Shown: positions 45,425 to 55,648 of the stretch, one piece after another
How the letters are laid out: every line of letters starts with the position of its first letter
How positions within the stretch are numbered: the first letter of the stretch is position 1
Assembly (NCBI GenBank): GCA_022828595.1
Contig: JAKGHH010000003.1
Location: 52,007,759-52,071,758 of the forward strand
DNA from: Nelumbo lutea
Lineage: Eukaryota > Streptophyta > Magnoliopsida > Proteales > Nelumbonaceae
DNA length: 64,000 nt
Direction: 5' to 3'
The notes under the pieces: model-generated
Told to the model about the DNA's origin: nothing
The model's database searches: none
The model's input: only the letters and a program-made list of their open reading frames with translations
Translations under genes and position numbers: made by a program

Positions 45425-45727
45425 GCATTATAATTGCAAAACATTATGGCTGCACCTGGGGAAGATTTTGGTGAACATAACATGACTGGCATGCCTGAGA
45501 ACTCCCATCCCAAGGAGAAACAAGGACATGAAGATGACATAGGAGCTGCAGGGGGTGAAAAGCGGTGGCCTGGATGGCCTGGGGATAATGTTTTCCGAAT
45601 GCTGGTTCCTGCACAGAAGGTTGGTGGCATCATAGGACGCAAGGGAGAGTTCATTAAAAGAATATGTGAGGAGACAAGGGCTCGCATCAAGATTCTAGAT
45701 GGTCCTCCAAGGACTTCAGAGAGAGCT
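45425..45727 (+). CDS. KH-domain RNA-binding protein, first coding exon (FLK/PEPPER-like)
   Basis: ATG at 45,446 opens 94 codons ending at GCT|GTAAGT (donor at 45,728, phase 0). Upstream, TTTCTGTTGTTTAG at 45,424 is a good acceptor, so the start codon lies in an internal exon with a short leader. Residues 1-40 are acidic and unstructured; 41-47 read WPGWPGD, and a KH fold starts at [20 protein letters not shown] (about 49-68) with the RNA-gripping GxxG loop GRKG at 64-67, then [20 protein letters not shown]. This start of the first KH domain is typical of plant poly(rC)-binding-type proteins such as FLK and PEPPER, nuclear regulators of RNA processing and flowering (family knowledge). The domain's last strand and helix must be in a next exon, which is not visible. 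The original start was chosen because it is the first ATG in the exon; the codon at 45,434 is TTG. Confidence 0.85.
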
Positions 45728-46216
45728 GTAAGTTTCTTCATGTTCTTCTATCCATTCTTAATGGAGACTAATAAACTAATGGCTACACTACTAGTCCAGG
45801 CCCAGCTGATGCTCATTGCATATTGTTTTTTCTTTTGCTTTTAGAGTCTGTCCTTGCATATCATTTTCTCTTCATGTTCTTTTATCCATACTTTCTAGCA
45901 CTTCTAAAAAGTATCAAATTCATTCTGCAGTCACTTTTTACTATTTATATTATAAGTATTTATGATGCCTTGGGTCTCTTGTATTATTCTTATATCCAGC
46001 ATTTTTGACAGCTGTATTGTTCTGAATGAAGTTTATGCTGTTATTTATAAAAAAAAGGCATCTTGCTTCCTATAACAATCATATTGAAAAAACACTTTTC
46101 TTTTCTGTCTTTTTTCTCCCCCCCAACAACATAACATACTAAAACAAGGTCTTTCAATGTAAATTTTATGTCATTGACATTCACTGGGTAAATCCCTCTT
46201 GGAGCTACATGGTTGC
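45728..46216 (+). other. Intron start of the KH gene
   Basis: Begins GTAAGTTTCTTC. T-rich, with no exon, then Copia-3. Confidence 0.7.
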
Positions 46217-46219
46217 TTT

Positions 46220-46485
46220 TGGCAATAAATCCGATTGAAAAATGAGGAAGAAGAGAAGAGAAGGGAAGAAGAGAGAAGAGAAGAAGAAAGAAAGGAAGAA
46301 GAAAAGGTTTGGAGCAATGGAACAGTGCTGGCGGCGCCAGATTCTATTATATTATATAGGGCGACATAAATAAGAAGGAAAAAGACACCTGTGCCCCTGT
46401 TGTAAGTGAAGTACAATGACAAAAAATAGAAAAGGCTTTAACTAGCCAAACAGACCCTAACACAAATAACTAAATTATTTCAACA
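46220..46485 (-). repeat. Copia-3 3' LTR
   Basis: In element sense starts TGTTGAAATAATTTAG and ends ATTTATTGCCA. It holds a long pyrimidine-rich block (TTCTTCTTCCTTTC repeats) that produces spurious Ser-rich frames on the minus strand. Confidence 0.93.
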
Positions 46486-46538
46486 CTCCCCCTCAAGTTG
46501 GAGCATAGATGTCAATCATGCCCAACTTGTCACACAAA

Positions 46539-46856
46539 TCATTGTGCCCACACATGATTAAGACCTCTAGTGAAGATATCTACAAGTTGTTCTTCTGAGC
46601 TGACATATGGAGTATACACTTCTCCATTTACAAGTTTATCTCTAATAAAATGCTTGTCCACTTCAATGTGCTTCGTCCTATCATGCATGACTAGATTAGC
46701 AGCAATATTGATGGCAACTTTATTGTCACAATAGAGTGACATAGGGTTGCTCACTGCAAAACCCAATTCACCTAACAGATTTCTTATCCACATGATTTCA
46801 GCAAACCCATGAGACATTGCTCTATATTCTGCTTCAGCACTAGATCTAGCCACCAC
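46539..46856 (-). pseudogene. Copia-3 RNase H
   Basis: MVARSSAEAEYRAMSHGFAE, LYCDNKVAINIAANLVMHDR and EEQLVDIFTRGLNHVWAQ form a 105-codon block with the conserved Copia RNase H order. The preceding DWAG-type start is in another frame near 46,940. Confidence 0.88.
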
Positions 46857-47000
46857 AATTTGTTTTTTACTTCTCCATGTGACCAGGTTTCCTCCTACAA
46901 AGGCACAATACCCACTGGTAGACTTTCGGTCATCAACTGCCCCTGCTCAATCAACATCAGTATATACTTCCACCTTTAAGTGTCCATGTTTCTGGAACAA

Positions 47001-47937
47001 CTAACCAGCTCTGGGAAACTTCTTGAGGTATCTAAGGATCCTCTCTGCAGCTTCAAAGCGAGTTGTCCTAGGATTGTGCATGAACTGAATAAGGACACCC
47101 ATTGCATAAGCAATATCAGGCCTAGTCATAGACAAATACAAGAGTATCCCTACAAGTCTCTGGAACTTTTTCACATCTTTCAAAAACTCTCCCTGATTGT
47201 TTCCCAATTGATGATTAGATTCAATTGGTGAGTCAATTGGTTTTACCCCCAACTTGCCTGTATCTTCTAGTAGATCTAGTACATATTTCCGTTGGGAAAT
47301 AAAGATGCCCTTGTGAGAGCGGACAACTTCAATTCCAAGGAAATAAAGTAAGGGGCCTAGATCTTTCACTTAAAATTGAGTGGCTAAAAATTTTTTTAGT
47401 CTCTGTATTTCAGCCTCCCAATCTCCTATGATCACTATGTCATCCACATACACAATTAGAGCTGCAATTTTCCCTTCACCTTTTTTTCACAAATAGAGTG
47501 TGATCTGACTGGAATTGTTCGAACCCCATCTGTTGAACTGCTAAGTGGAACTTACTAAACTAGGCCCGAGGTGATTGTTTCAACCTATATAAAGATTTTT
47601 TTAATCTGCACACTTTTTGTTCACTGCCTTTGGCACAAAAACCTGGAGGTTGGGTCATGTATACTTACTCTTCCAAGTCTCCATTTAAGAAAGTATTTTT
47701 GATGTCCAATTGGTGAAGTTCTTAGTCAATATTTGCTGCCATTGAAAGAAGAATTTTGATAGAGTTCATCTTGGCTACTGGAGCAAAAGTCTCTACATAG
47801 TCCACTCCATATACATGTGTAAAACCTCTTGCTACCAGTCTAGCCTTGTACCTTTCAACAGTTCCATCAGCCTTGTGTTTCACTATGAACACCCACTTGC
47901 AACCCACTAGCTCCTTCCCTTCAGGAAGATCCACCAA
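47001..47937 (-). pseudogene. Copia-3 reverse transcriptase, frameshifted
   Basis: The N-terminal part is ELVGCKWVFIVKHKADGTVE with FTHVYGVDYVETFAPVAKMN (47,722-47,937); the catalytic block around 47,440 encodes IVYVDDI in another frame; the C-terminal part has KDLGPLLYFLGIEVVRSHKG and YLSMTRPDIAYAMGVLIQFM (47,001-47,369). Frame changes near 47,370, 47,490 and 47,700 prevent a continuous product. Confidence 0.88.
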
Positions 47938-47976
47938 CTCCCAAGTGCCATTTTTGTGTAATGCATCGATTTCTTC

Positions 47977-48610
47977 TTACATTGCATTTGTCCGTTCAGG
48001 TTTGGATAAAACTTCTGCCACATTTTTAGGAACGGGGACATTGTCCACAGAAGAGAGGAATGCATGGAATGAAGGTGAAATGCGATCATAGGAGACAAAA
48101 TTAGAGATAGGATGATTAGTGGTACAAGATCTAACACCCTTTCTCTTAGCAATAGGAACATCAAGATCATTAATAAGGGAATCGGTATTGAGAGGAAAAG
48201 GCATATCAATAAGAGCAAGTGTACCTGATTGATGAGAAGGATCTGCTTCTGGCGAATCCGATGATGTTGGTTGCATAGTGTCAGGTTCCACGGCTCTTGA
48301 ACTCTGTTGGCTTTTATGGCGGCGATGAAAGACACAAAATGGAGGGGCATCGGTAGAGGAGGTAGTTGAGTTTGAGCCGCCTATTTCTCCTCAACACTAT
48401 TCTTCCCCTGAGGAGAAACCAAGAAGAAATGTTGATTCTCAAAGAAGGATACTTCGATGGAGAGATAGTACTTGCAAGAGGTAGGATCATAGCAACGATA
48501 CCCCTTTTGAGATAAAGGGTAACCAAGGAAAACACAAGGAATAGCCCGAGGATCAAACTGACCTCGAGTAGGGGACAAGTTATGGACAAATCATCGACAC
48601 CCAAAAACAT
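47977..48610 (-). pseudogene. Copia-3 integrase C-terminal and linker region
   Basis: RGQFDPRAIPCVFLGYPLSQ and KGYRCYDPTSCKYYLSIEVS are the conserved C-terminal fold of Copia integrases; a Pro/Ser-rich linker toward RT follows, with PISNFVSYDRISPSFHAFLS. Two frames are used. Confidence 0.82.
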
Positions 48611-48670
48611 GCATTGGAATGGTGGACAACGGAGTTGTAGGAAGCAAAAGCTGATGTGGGGCCTTATACT

Positions 48671-49805
48671 CTAGTAACCGAGATGGCATACAATTGATGA
48701 TGTATGTAGCACACAAAACTGCATCCATCCAAAAAGTTTTGGCACATTTATATGAACTAATAAGCCACAAGCTACTTCGAGAAGGTGACGGTTCTTTCGT
48801 TCAGCAACACCATTTTGTTGGGGTGTCCAGGCATAAGAGCTTCGTTGAAGTGACCCACTCGAAGCAAAAAACTCCGTGAGATCACTATGGAAGTATTCCT
48901 TCGCATTGTCCGACTGGAAGATACGGATTTCAGTTTGGAATTGAGTGAACACCATGCGTTGAAAGTTTTTTCACAATTTTTGGCACTTCATCTCTAGATT
49001 GCATAGGGTAAACCCAAGTGTATCTAGAGTAATCATTGATCAAGGTAATGAAGTACTTATATCCAGCCTCAGTAGGTAGAGTAACAGGGCCCCAAACATC
49101 AGAATAAACAATATGAAATGGAAATTCAGATCTTTTATTTCTCAAAGGAAAAGAACTTCTACAATGTTTACTCAATTGACATGTCTTACACTGTAACTGA
49201 TTCACTGACAAGGACTCAAACAACTTTGGGAACATAACTTTTAATGACTCAAAAGAAAGATGATCAAGATGACTGTGCCATAAATAGGCTTGACTCTCAC
49301 TGGACGAACTCATGGACTCTGTAGCCACAAGACCAACTTTATTCTCCAACACGTAGAGACCATCTATTATGCTTCCTCTACCAATCGTCTTCCCCAAGGC
49401 CAAATCCTGAAACACACATGAAGATGGAAAGAAACTGATTGAACAGTTCAAGGAGTGAGTAATACTACTAATGGACAACAAGTTTATAGGTAATTTCGGA
49501 ACATGCAGTACATTAGAAAGGGTAAGGCTGAGTGGGAGAGGTATGGTACCTTGGCCAGCTATGGTAGAGAAAGAACCATCAACTAGTCTCACCTTATCTC
49601 TCCTAGAGAGAAGGTTATATGTCTGAAATAAATTTGACTTACCGGTCATGTGGTTTGAGGCTCCAGAGTCAATAACCCAAGGAGAATTAGTGGTATGAGA
49701 TGACAGATGGAAGGCAGTGGCAGCGTTACCTGATGTAGACGCAAAAGAGGTAGAGGGAGTAGGACCAGAATCCATCTGGCGGAGAGTCCTACCATACAAT
49801 TCCAA
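48671..49805 (-). pseudogene. Copia-3 protease and integrase, largely intact
   Basis: A 291-codon block (48,930-49,805) holds the protease active site NSPWVIDSGASNHMTGKSNL with the D-S-G triad preserved, the pre-integrase motif LWHSHLDHLSFESLKVMF with CKTCQLSKH (zinc ligands), and the first catalytic Asp in YSDVWGP. A small frame change near 48,950 leads to FQSDNAKEYFHSDLTEFFAS and GVAERKNRHLLEVA, which supply the second Asp and the Glu. This is the best-preserved integrase in the window. Confidence 0.92.
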
Positions 49806-49904
49806 ATGGTCATGAAATTGATAATTTCTTCCTTAGGGTCAGAACTGGGATGCCTCTCCTGAGTTACCAATGGATTAGTCTCTGGGAGTAGGACCACAAT
49901 CCAT

Positions 49905-50827
49905 CTACTGACTTGGTTTCTTGCCCTGATCAGGTTTTGACTTCTTACCCAAATCCTGTGCCCATTTAGGTTTTCCATGGAGATCCCAACATGTATCTTT
50001 GGTGTGTCTTGTCTTCTTGCAGTGAGTGCACCAAAGTTTATTCTTATCATTTGTTCTCTTCTGAGAGTCACCTTTCTTAAAAGCACCTCCGACATTTGTA
50101 TCTGAATTTCCCCGAACAACTAGGGCAACTGACTCCCCCTCTGCACAATTCATCACACTTTCTACTCTCTTTTGACTGCACTAAGGCATATACCTCCTGA
50201 ACTGATGGAAAGTCTTTACTACCCAAGATCTGCACCCTGATGGACTCGTATGAAGGATTCAGCCCTAGGAGGAAGGCAAAGACCCGTTGCTGAGATACAA
50301 GTGACTTATATGCTTTTGCATCTTCATCATACTTCCAATTCACATTCTAGTAGTGATCAAGTTCTTTCCACATCGATGTCAAATCAGAATAGTATATCGA
50401 GAGACTCCTCTCCCCCTGCTTGCAAGTAGAGGATTTGGCTTGCAGTTGGTATATCTTGGCATAATGTCTCTGCTCTGAATAGGTGGACTTTGCTTGTTCC
50501 CATATCTCACAAGCAGTTTCAGCCCACATAAATGTCTTCCTTACCTGTGGCAGCATGGAAACCAAGAGCCATGACATCACCATACTATTCTCTTGGTTCC
50601 ACCTATCATATTCAGCACTTCCGTTCTTCGGTTCCTTCACTCTCCCAGTATCCTATTTTCCCCCTAGCAGTGATGTAGAGTTTTATTCCCCTAGACCACT
50701 CAAGGTAGTTCAGACCATCAAAGGGAATAACAGCCATGGGGAAATTCATATCCATTCCCCCACTCACTCCATTGTGGCTCCCTGAAATCTCTGAAGTAGC
50801 AGAATTCTCAGACGACATAGTAAACAC
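49905..50827 (-). pseudogene. Copia-3 gag with zinc knuckle
   Basis: The N-terminus (start at 50,827) has VIPFDGLNYLEWSRGIKLYI, related to the Copia-2 gag; 50,347-50,640 and 50,077-50,343 hold the capsid helices; CTHCKKTRHTKDTC is a CCHC knuckle. A stop near 50,650 and a further frame change break it. Confidence 0.88.
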
Positions 50828-51376
50828 AGAGTTTTTTTATCTAAACTCTCAACTTAGGATCCCTCCTTATATCGACAAAAACTCCACACACAACAATTCA
50901 GTTCTGGACTTAATCTGAGCACAAAAAACAGCACCAATTTCCAAAGAAGAACTTTGACAAGACTAATTTTCAGATCTGCATGAAGAACAGTCCCAGCGTA
51001 CTGGTTTTCCACTAAGCTCCATAGCATTAATCAATAAGAGAGATCCTAACACACATGAAATCAGACTAACAAGCAGAGAAAACAGGTCATCTGTGACCTA
51101 CAGTCACATTTTCACAAGTACTGGATCACACGATCCAACAAATAAAAGAGGTATAACCCTCACAAAAGTCTGCTGACATTCAGTGGTTTGGATTCATTTG
51201 TTCTCCACTTGGTACACGACCAAGGAAAGAAATAAAAGCAAAAAAAACTTTAGGGTTGTATCAGTTGCAGATCTGATTTGATCAGCCCAGATTCAATCCT
51301 CTGTTCCGCCCAGATTCAGCAACTTTAAGAGAAAACTTGGTTGCTCAGATTCAACAGCCTTGCTCTGATACCATCT

Positions 51377-51642
51377 TGGCTATAAATCCGATTGAAAAAT
51401 GAGGAAGAAGAGAAGAGAAGGGAAGAAGAGAGAAGAGAAGAAGAAAGAAAGGAAGAAGAAAAGGTTTGGAGCAATGGAACAGTACTGGCGGCGCCAGCTT
51501 CTATTATATTATATAGGGCGACAGAAATAAGAAGGGAAAAGACACCTGTGCCCCTGCTGTAAGTGAAGTACAATAACAGAAAATAAAAAAGGCTTTAACT
51601 AGCCAAACAGACCCTAACACAAATAACTAAATTATTTCAACA
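51377..51642 (-). repeat. Copia-3 5' LTR
   Basis: Same length as the other LTR, with about nine substitutions. Confidence 0.93.
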
Positions 51643-52735
51643 GTTGATGGAGTAATGGATAGCACACCTGGAAATACTGATATGATAACATGAGGCATCT
51701 TCATAAAGTCCTTGTTTACCTATTTTGCTAAGAATAGTCATTTAAAACAAGACCAGAGTTCATATACATTACCACAACTAATGCAATGATAATGATGAAA
51801 ATGCAACCTGTAATAAATATCATGTTAACATTCAAAGTATGTTTTTAAGAATAGGACTAAGAAGCAACATCTAAAGGAAAATGACTTTAAACCAGACGTT
51901 AATCCAAATACAGTGCCTTTCGTCACAATAACTGAAATGAATCTGTGCAGGTTCTGTCCGTGAACCTAATCACCAAAGTGACTCCAAACTAGAAGAACCA
52001 AAGATCCAGATTGCCGGGATCAGCATTGAGCATGCAAGTGCTGAAAAGTTGATCTGGCTAAGCATTCAGAGACCCTGTACAAATATCTGTTTCAAGAAGT
52101 CTAGCAGTTCTATCTGGTAACTTCAGAACTTGGTTGACTGATGTCTTGCCAAACATGGTCAAATTTCTTTAAGAAACCTCTCATAATTAGCTTAAGTATG
52201 ATATCGAAGATTATTCATAAATCTTAGCCTGATATTGCTTCCCATATCTGACCACTCACCAACATGCGCTTTTAATAAGCATAACTTAATTCTCAAATTA
52301 TTAATTAATTTATGATACACAAAAGAAATTGTGTTCAATGTTGTCCATTAAAGCCCTTAAATCATCTCTCTAGGACATCATATTATTATAATTTATCATA
52401 AATACAATCTTACGTATCAAATTTTAACATGCATGAAATGTTTCTCGGTAATTTAAAGTTTTAAAGTCAAAGATGAAACTCTTAAGTTTCTTAATACGCC
52501 CATGCTGGTATGTGCTCTTGATTCCTATTAAATGTGCTGTGAAGACACCATTAATGTAAAAAGGAAGAACTGTTCATAATTCTAACATGAAAGGTAATAA
52601 TCAATGGATTGATAAAAATTCTGATAATATTCCCATGAACTGTTCATAATTCTAACATGAAAGGTAATAATCAATGTACTGATAAAGATTCTGATATTAA
52701 TCAATGCCTCAGCTAACTGCCTTTAAAATAAAATT
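51643..52735 (+). other. KH intron continuation, no exon recognised
   Basis: I looked for the second part of the first KH domain on the plus strand and saw none. A 70-bp tandem duplication is at 52,567-52,706. Confidence 0.45.
52567..52706 (+). repeat. Tandem duplication, 70-bp unit
   Basis: GAACTGTTCATAATTCTAAC begins both units; they differ at a few sites (GGATTGATAAAAATT versus GTACTGATAAAGATT). Confidence 0.85.
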
Positions 52736-52739
52736 ACAT

Positions 52740-53330
52740 TTCCTCCCCATGGGGTATTTGTTCCCAGTACACGTGATTGCTCAATGCCCCTTGTTTTGCC
52801 AAACTGTCTCCCAAGCTGTTAGTAGTGATCTATCCACCTAACACTTGTTCTCAGTTCCTTCATTAGCTCTTTTATCTCCCTGATTGCGCATGCCTATACG
52901 TCCAAGATCCCTATTGGTTTCTTTTCAGCCACCCTGTTACATCACAAGAATCTCCAATAATATATTAATAATTCCCCTACGGTTTAAGGACTGCCCTTCT
53001 TAGGCCCTGAAGCACAGCCCACAATTCTGCCCTAGTTGAGTCATCTACCTGAGCAGGGCCAGAGAAAGGAAATCTACTTCTTTTAAGAATAACAATATAT
53101 TGATGTTCATGTAAAAAGGTCTAGTTTAACTTCTGGAAGATGGAGATCCATCCTATCCACAATTACAGTCAGCCCACAATTCTGCCCTAGTTGAGTCATC
53201 TACCTGAGCAGGGCCAGAGAAAGGAAATCTACTTCTTTTAAGAATAACAATATATTGACGTTCATGTAAAAAGGTCTAGTTTAACTTCTGGAAGATGGAG
53301 ATCCATCCTATCCATCATGCACAATTTTAT
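52740..53330 (-). mobile_element. Minus-strand LINE RNase H fragment with tandem duplication
   Basis: The minus strand encodes GPAQVDDSTRAELWAVLQGL (RNase H helix) and LGDSLAKQGALSNHVYWEQI (C-terminus). A 155-bp unit starting CAGCCCACAATTC (53,015 and 53,170) is repeated in tandem. Confidence 0.8.
53015..53324 (-). repeat. Tandem duplication, 155-bp unit, inside a LINE
   Basis: The two units are almost identical (one visible A/C-type difference near GATGTTCATG / GACGTTCATG), so it is a recent event. Confidence 0.88.
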
Positions 53331-53940
53331 ATATAAGATGGTCTATGACTCCACCATTTAGTGGATCTAATCTTCCGTGTTTGTATGTGTTGATGATTGT
53401 GATGATCTGTTCTACATAATTTTCTAGAAAATTCATTATATCTTTTTGATCTTCCAAAAGGTCATACATGATATGGATGTAATTATTTGGTTGTTTTCCT
53501 TTTGACAGAGAACTCCTTGGGGTGATAATAAAGTGTTTGTGTAAATGCAAGGTAACGAAATATAGAAAACAACAAAAATATACATTTCTTAAAAATATAT
53601 GACGCAATAAGAAAATGCTCATTTTTACAAATTTGACTATTATATGAAAAGGGTAGAAGTTGTAAACATTTTTTTTGATCAATAACAAGAAGATTAGAAG
53701 TTATACACATTAAGACGAGGAAGAGAAATAAGAAGGCAAGGGACCCCTTTTATGGGCATGCATTTAAAATTAATGGAAATAGAAGACAAGGAAAAAATGG
53801 AATAGGGTTCGCGCTTCTGTTTCATGAAAAAAGAATGAGAGAAATAGAAGAGTGAGAAGGGCAGATCTCATTTTCAAGTAAAAACTGAATAAGGCTGGGG
53901 TTGGAAAGAACAAGAGGAACTTATTTGAGGTATGAGGAGG
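53331..53940. other. No gene recognised
   Basis: Open frames on the minus strand (53,308-53,988) are Phe/Leu-rich and look like chance. A TTTTTTTTGATCAATAAC motif at about 53,668 resembles a LINE 3' end. Confidence 0.4.
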
Positions 53941-53944
53941 ACCA

Positions 53945-54206
53945 TTTGCTGATGGGTTAGCCAAGCAAGTAGGGATATTGTAATGCAATACAGCTGGGTG
54001 AAGAGGACTGCTAACTCATTTGCTGATGGGTTAGCCAAGCAAGGGGTGAATAGGGAATCTATATTTTGGGCTAACTTTTAACTTTCTTCCAATGTATTCT
54101 GTTGGTGGGGAGTTAAGACATTTTACCTCCCCCCTTTTGTACTTAAAGTTTCATATAGTTTCACATCATTAATAAAGTTTCTTGTTACTGATAAAAAAAG
54201 GTATGA
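53945..54206 (+). mobile_element. Short plus-strand LINE tail with TSD
   Basis: Encodes SWVKRTANSFADGLAKQGVN and RESIFWANF with a stop near 54,078, then a 3' end ATTAATAAAG..ACTGATAAAAAAA. AGGTATGAGGA lies on both sides (about 53,926 and 54,198), the probable TSD. The piece CATTTGCTGATGGGTTAGCC occurs twice (53,943 and 54,017), so the 5' end is a duplicate. Confidence 0.82.
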
Positions 54207-54269
54207 GGACCAACTAACAACTGCCCAGCAGAAATGGAACTTTTCTTTTTGCTAGGAAAACAAACTATA

Positions 54270-54345
54270 AAACAGGGGGTAGTCCTCCCCAAACTCCCCA
54301 ACCGTGGTGAAGAGATTCAGTCCAGATCTCACTACAACCAGCAAG
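54270..54345 (+). repeat. Dispersed short repeat C, copy 3
   Basis: Has GGGGGTAGTCCTCCCCAAA, GATTCAGTCCAGATCTCACT and ACAACCAGCAAGCTTAC, collinear with the copies near 15 kb. Confidence 0.5.
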
Positions 54346-54739
54346 CTTACTGGCACCTTCAGTAGCAGTGGAACTTGATGTCAGTTGATTGGGTTAGGGT
54401 TCCTCCAGAAGTCTAAGGCTTTTGGTTCCTTTGTCTAAGTATCTGGGGTTCGAGCACACATTTAGTACTCATACATCCTAAAATAAAAGAAAGTACAGCA
54501 AACAATTTGTTTAATAACAAGCAACAAAACACTTTTTTTTTTCTAGATTGAAGTGGGGCCGGAAACTTTAGAACCCCTCGCATTCATGAGGCAACTTCCT
54601 AGTTTTTTTTGATCAATAACAGAATGCTTTATTAGATTATAAAAATTGTGAAACTTTGAGTACAAGAGAGGAGAGGTAAAATATCTTAACTCCCCCACAA
54701 CAGAGAACAAGAAAGAAAGCTAAAAAGTGGCCCAAAACA

Positions 54740-55250
54740 AAGAATCCTTAAGCACCCCTTGCTTGGCTAAGCCATCAGCCATGGAATTAGCACTTCTCTT
54801 CACCCAGCTGTACTTCACCTCAATATCCCTACTCAGCCATTTAAATTTTTTCTTTTCATTTCTGTAGCTTCAGAAACCATTGCTGTCTTCCTTCAACCAC
54901 CTAATTACCACCTCCGAGTCCCCTTCAATGATCAAGCACCAAATGTTTAATTCTCTTGCTCTTTTGGTTCCTTCCAAAGCTGCTAAAATCTCTGCCCTAA
55001 GAGAGTCACCCTCACCATTAGGGCCAGAGAACATAGCAAAAATAATCCCAGCCTCATTTCTGAAAACTCCCCCAATCCCAGAAGGCCCAGGATTCCTTAA
55101 ACTACAACCATCAAAATTCAGTTTCATGAATCCTGAAGGAGGGGGGTGGGACCAAGAAGGTCCAAAGGTCCTTTTGCACTGAGCCGAGGTAGCAATTTCT
55201 TTCCACTTTCTCAAAAGATCAGCGATGGAGAAATCTGAAAAAAGCTCCAA
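54740..55250 (-). pseudogene. LINE RNase H
   Basis: FMKLNFDGCSLRNPGPSGIG, SLRAEILAALEGTKRARELN and IIEGDSEVVIRWLKEDSNGF are the RNase H start, helix and second acidic block. Past a stop near 54,869 the C-terminus reads KYSWVKRSANSMADGLAKQG. RNase H removes the template RNA. Confidence 0.87.
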
Positions 55251-55602
55251 AGATTTCAGCCAGTGACTAACCCTTTAGTGTATCAATTCAGTTAAATTCT
55301 CCATAGATCTTTCCTTGTCTGAAAAAAGTCTAGAGTTCCTCTCTTCCCCTACGAACCAGCACACAGCCGCTCTAGTGCTTCTCCACATGATCTTCCCTCT
55401 TTTCCACTTTCTCAAAAGATCAGCGATGGAGAAATCTGAAAAAAGCTCCAAAGATTTCAGCCAGTGACTAACCCTTAAGTGTATCAATTCAGTTAAATTC
55501 TCCATAGATCTTTCCTTGTCTGAAAAAAGTCTAGAGTTCCTCTCTTCCCATACGGACCAACACAGCGCCGCCCTAGTGCTTCTCCACATGATCTTCCCTT
55601 TT
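55201..55602 (-). repeat. Tandem duplication, 201-bp unit, in-frame within LINE ORF2
   Basis: TTCCACTTTCTCAAAAGATC begins at 55,201 and again at 55,402. The unit is 67 codons exactly, so the protein segment with WRSTRAA, ERNSRLFSDKERSMENLTEL and LFSDFSIADLLRKWK is repeated without a frameshift. The copies differ at very few sites. Confidence 0.93.
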
Positions 55603-55648
55603 TTCTTAGGTCATCTTGAGAACGAAGGAGAGAACAAGCTTTGCAAAT

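Larger units (their letters stand above)
46220..51642 (-). mobile_element. Copia-3: complete Copia element antisense in the KH intron
   Basis: Two 266-bp LTRs (46,220-46,485 and 51,377-51,642) bound a minus-strand gag-protease-integrase-RT-RNase H region. The primer-binding site (51,362-51,373, reverse complement of TGGTATCAGAGC) and polypurine tract (46,486-46,498) are in place. The LTRs differ at about nine sites, the fewest among the three Copias, so it is the youngest. The TSD is uncertain: GTTGC/GTTGA if the LTR starts three bases further out. Several stops (RT, gag) break the ORF. Confidence 0.94.

Noticed and set aside
46171..46422. Minus-strand ORF rich in Ser/Leu, repeated at 51,325-51,573
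   Set aside because: Both lie in the Copia-3 LTRs; the Ser-rich run comes from the pyrimidine block in the LTR, not from a gene.
53308..53988. Minus-strand Phe/Leu-rich ORFs that look like membrane proteins
   Set aside because: Hydrophobicity arises from T-rich DNA; no start context, family match or conserved neighbour.
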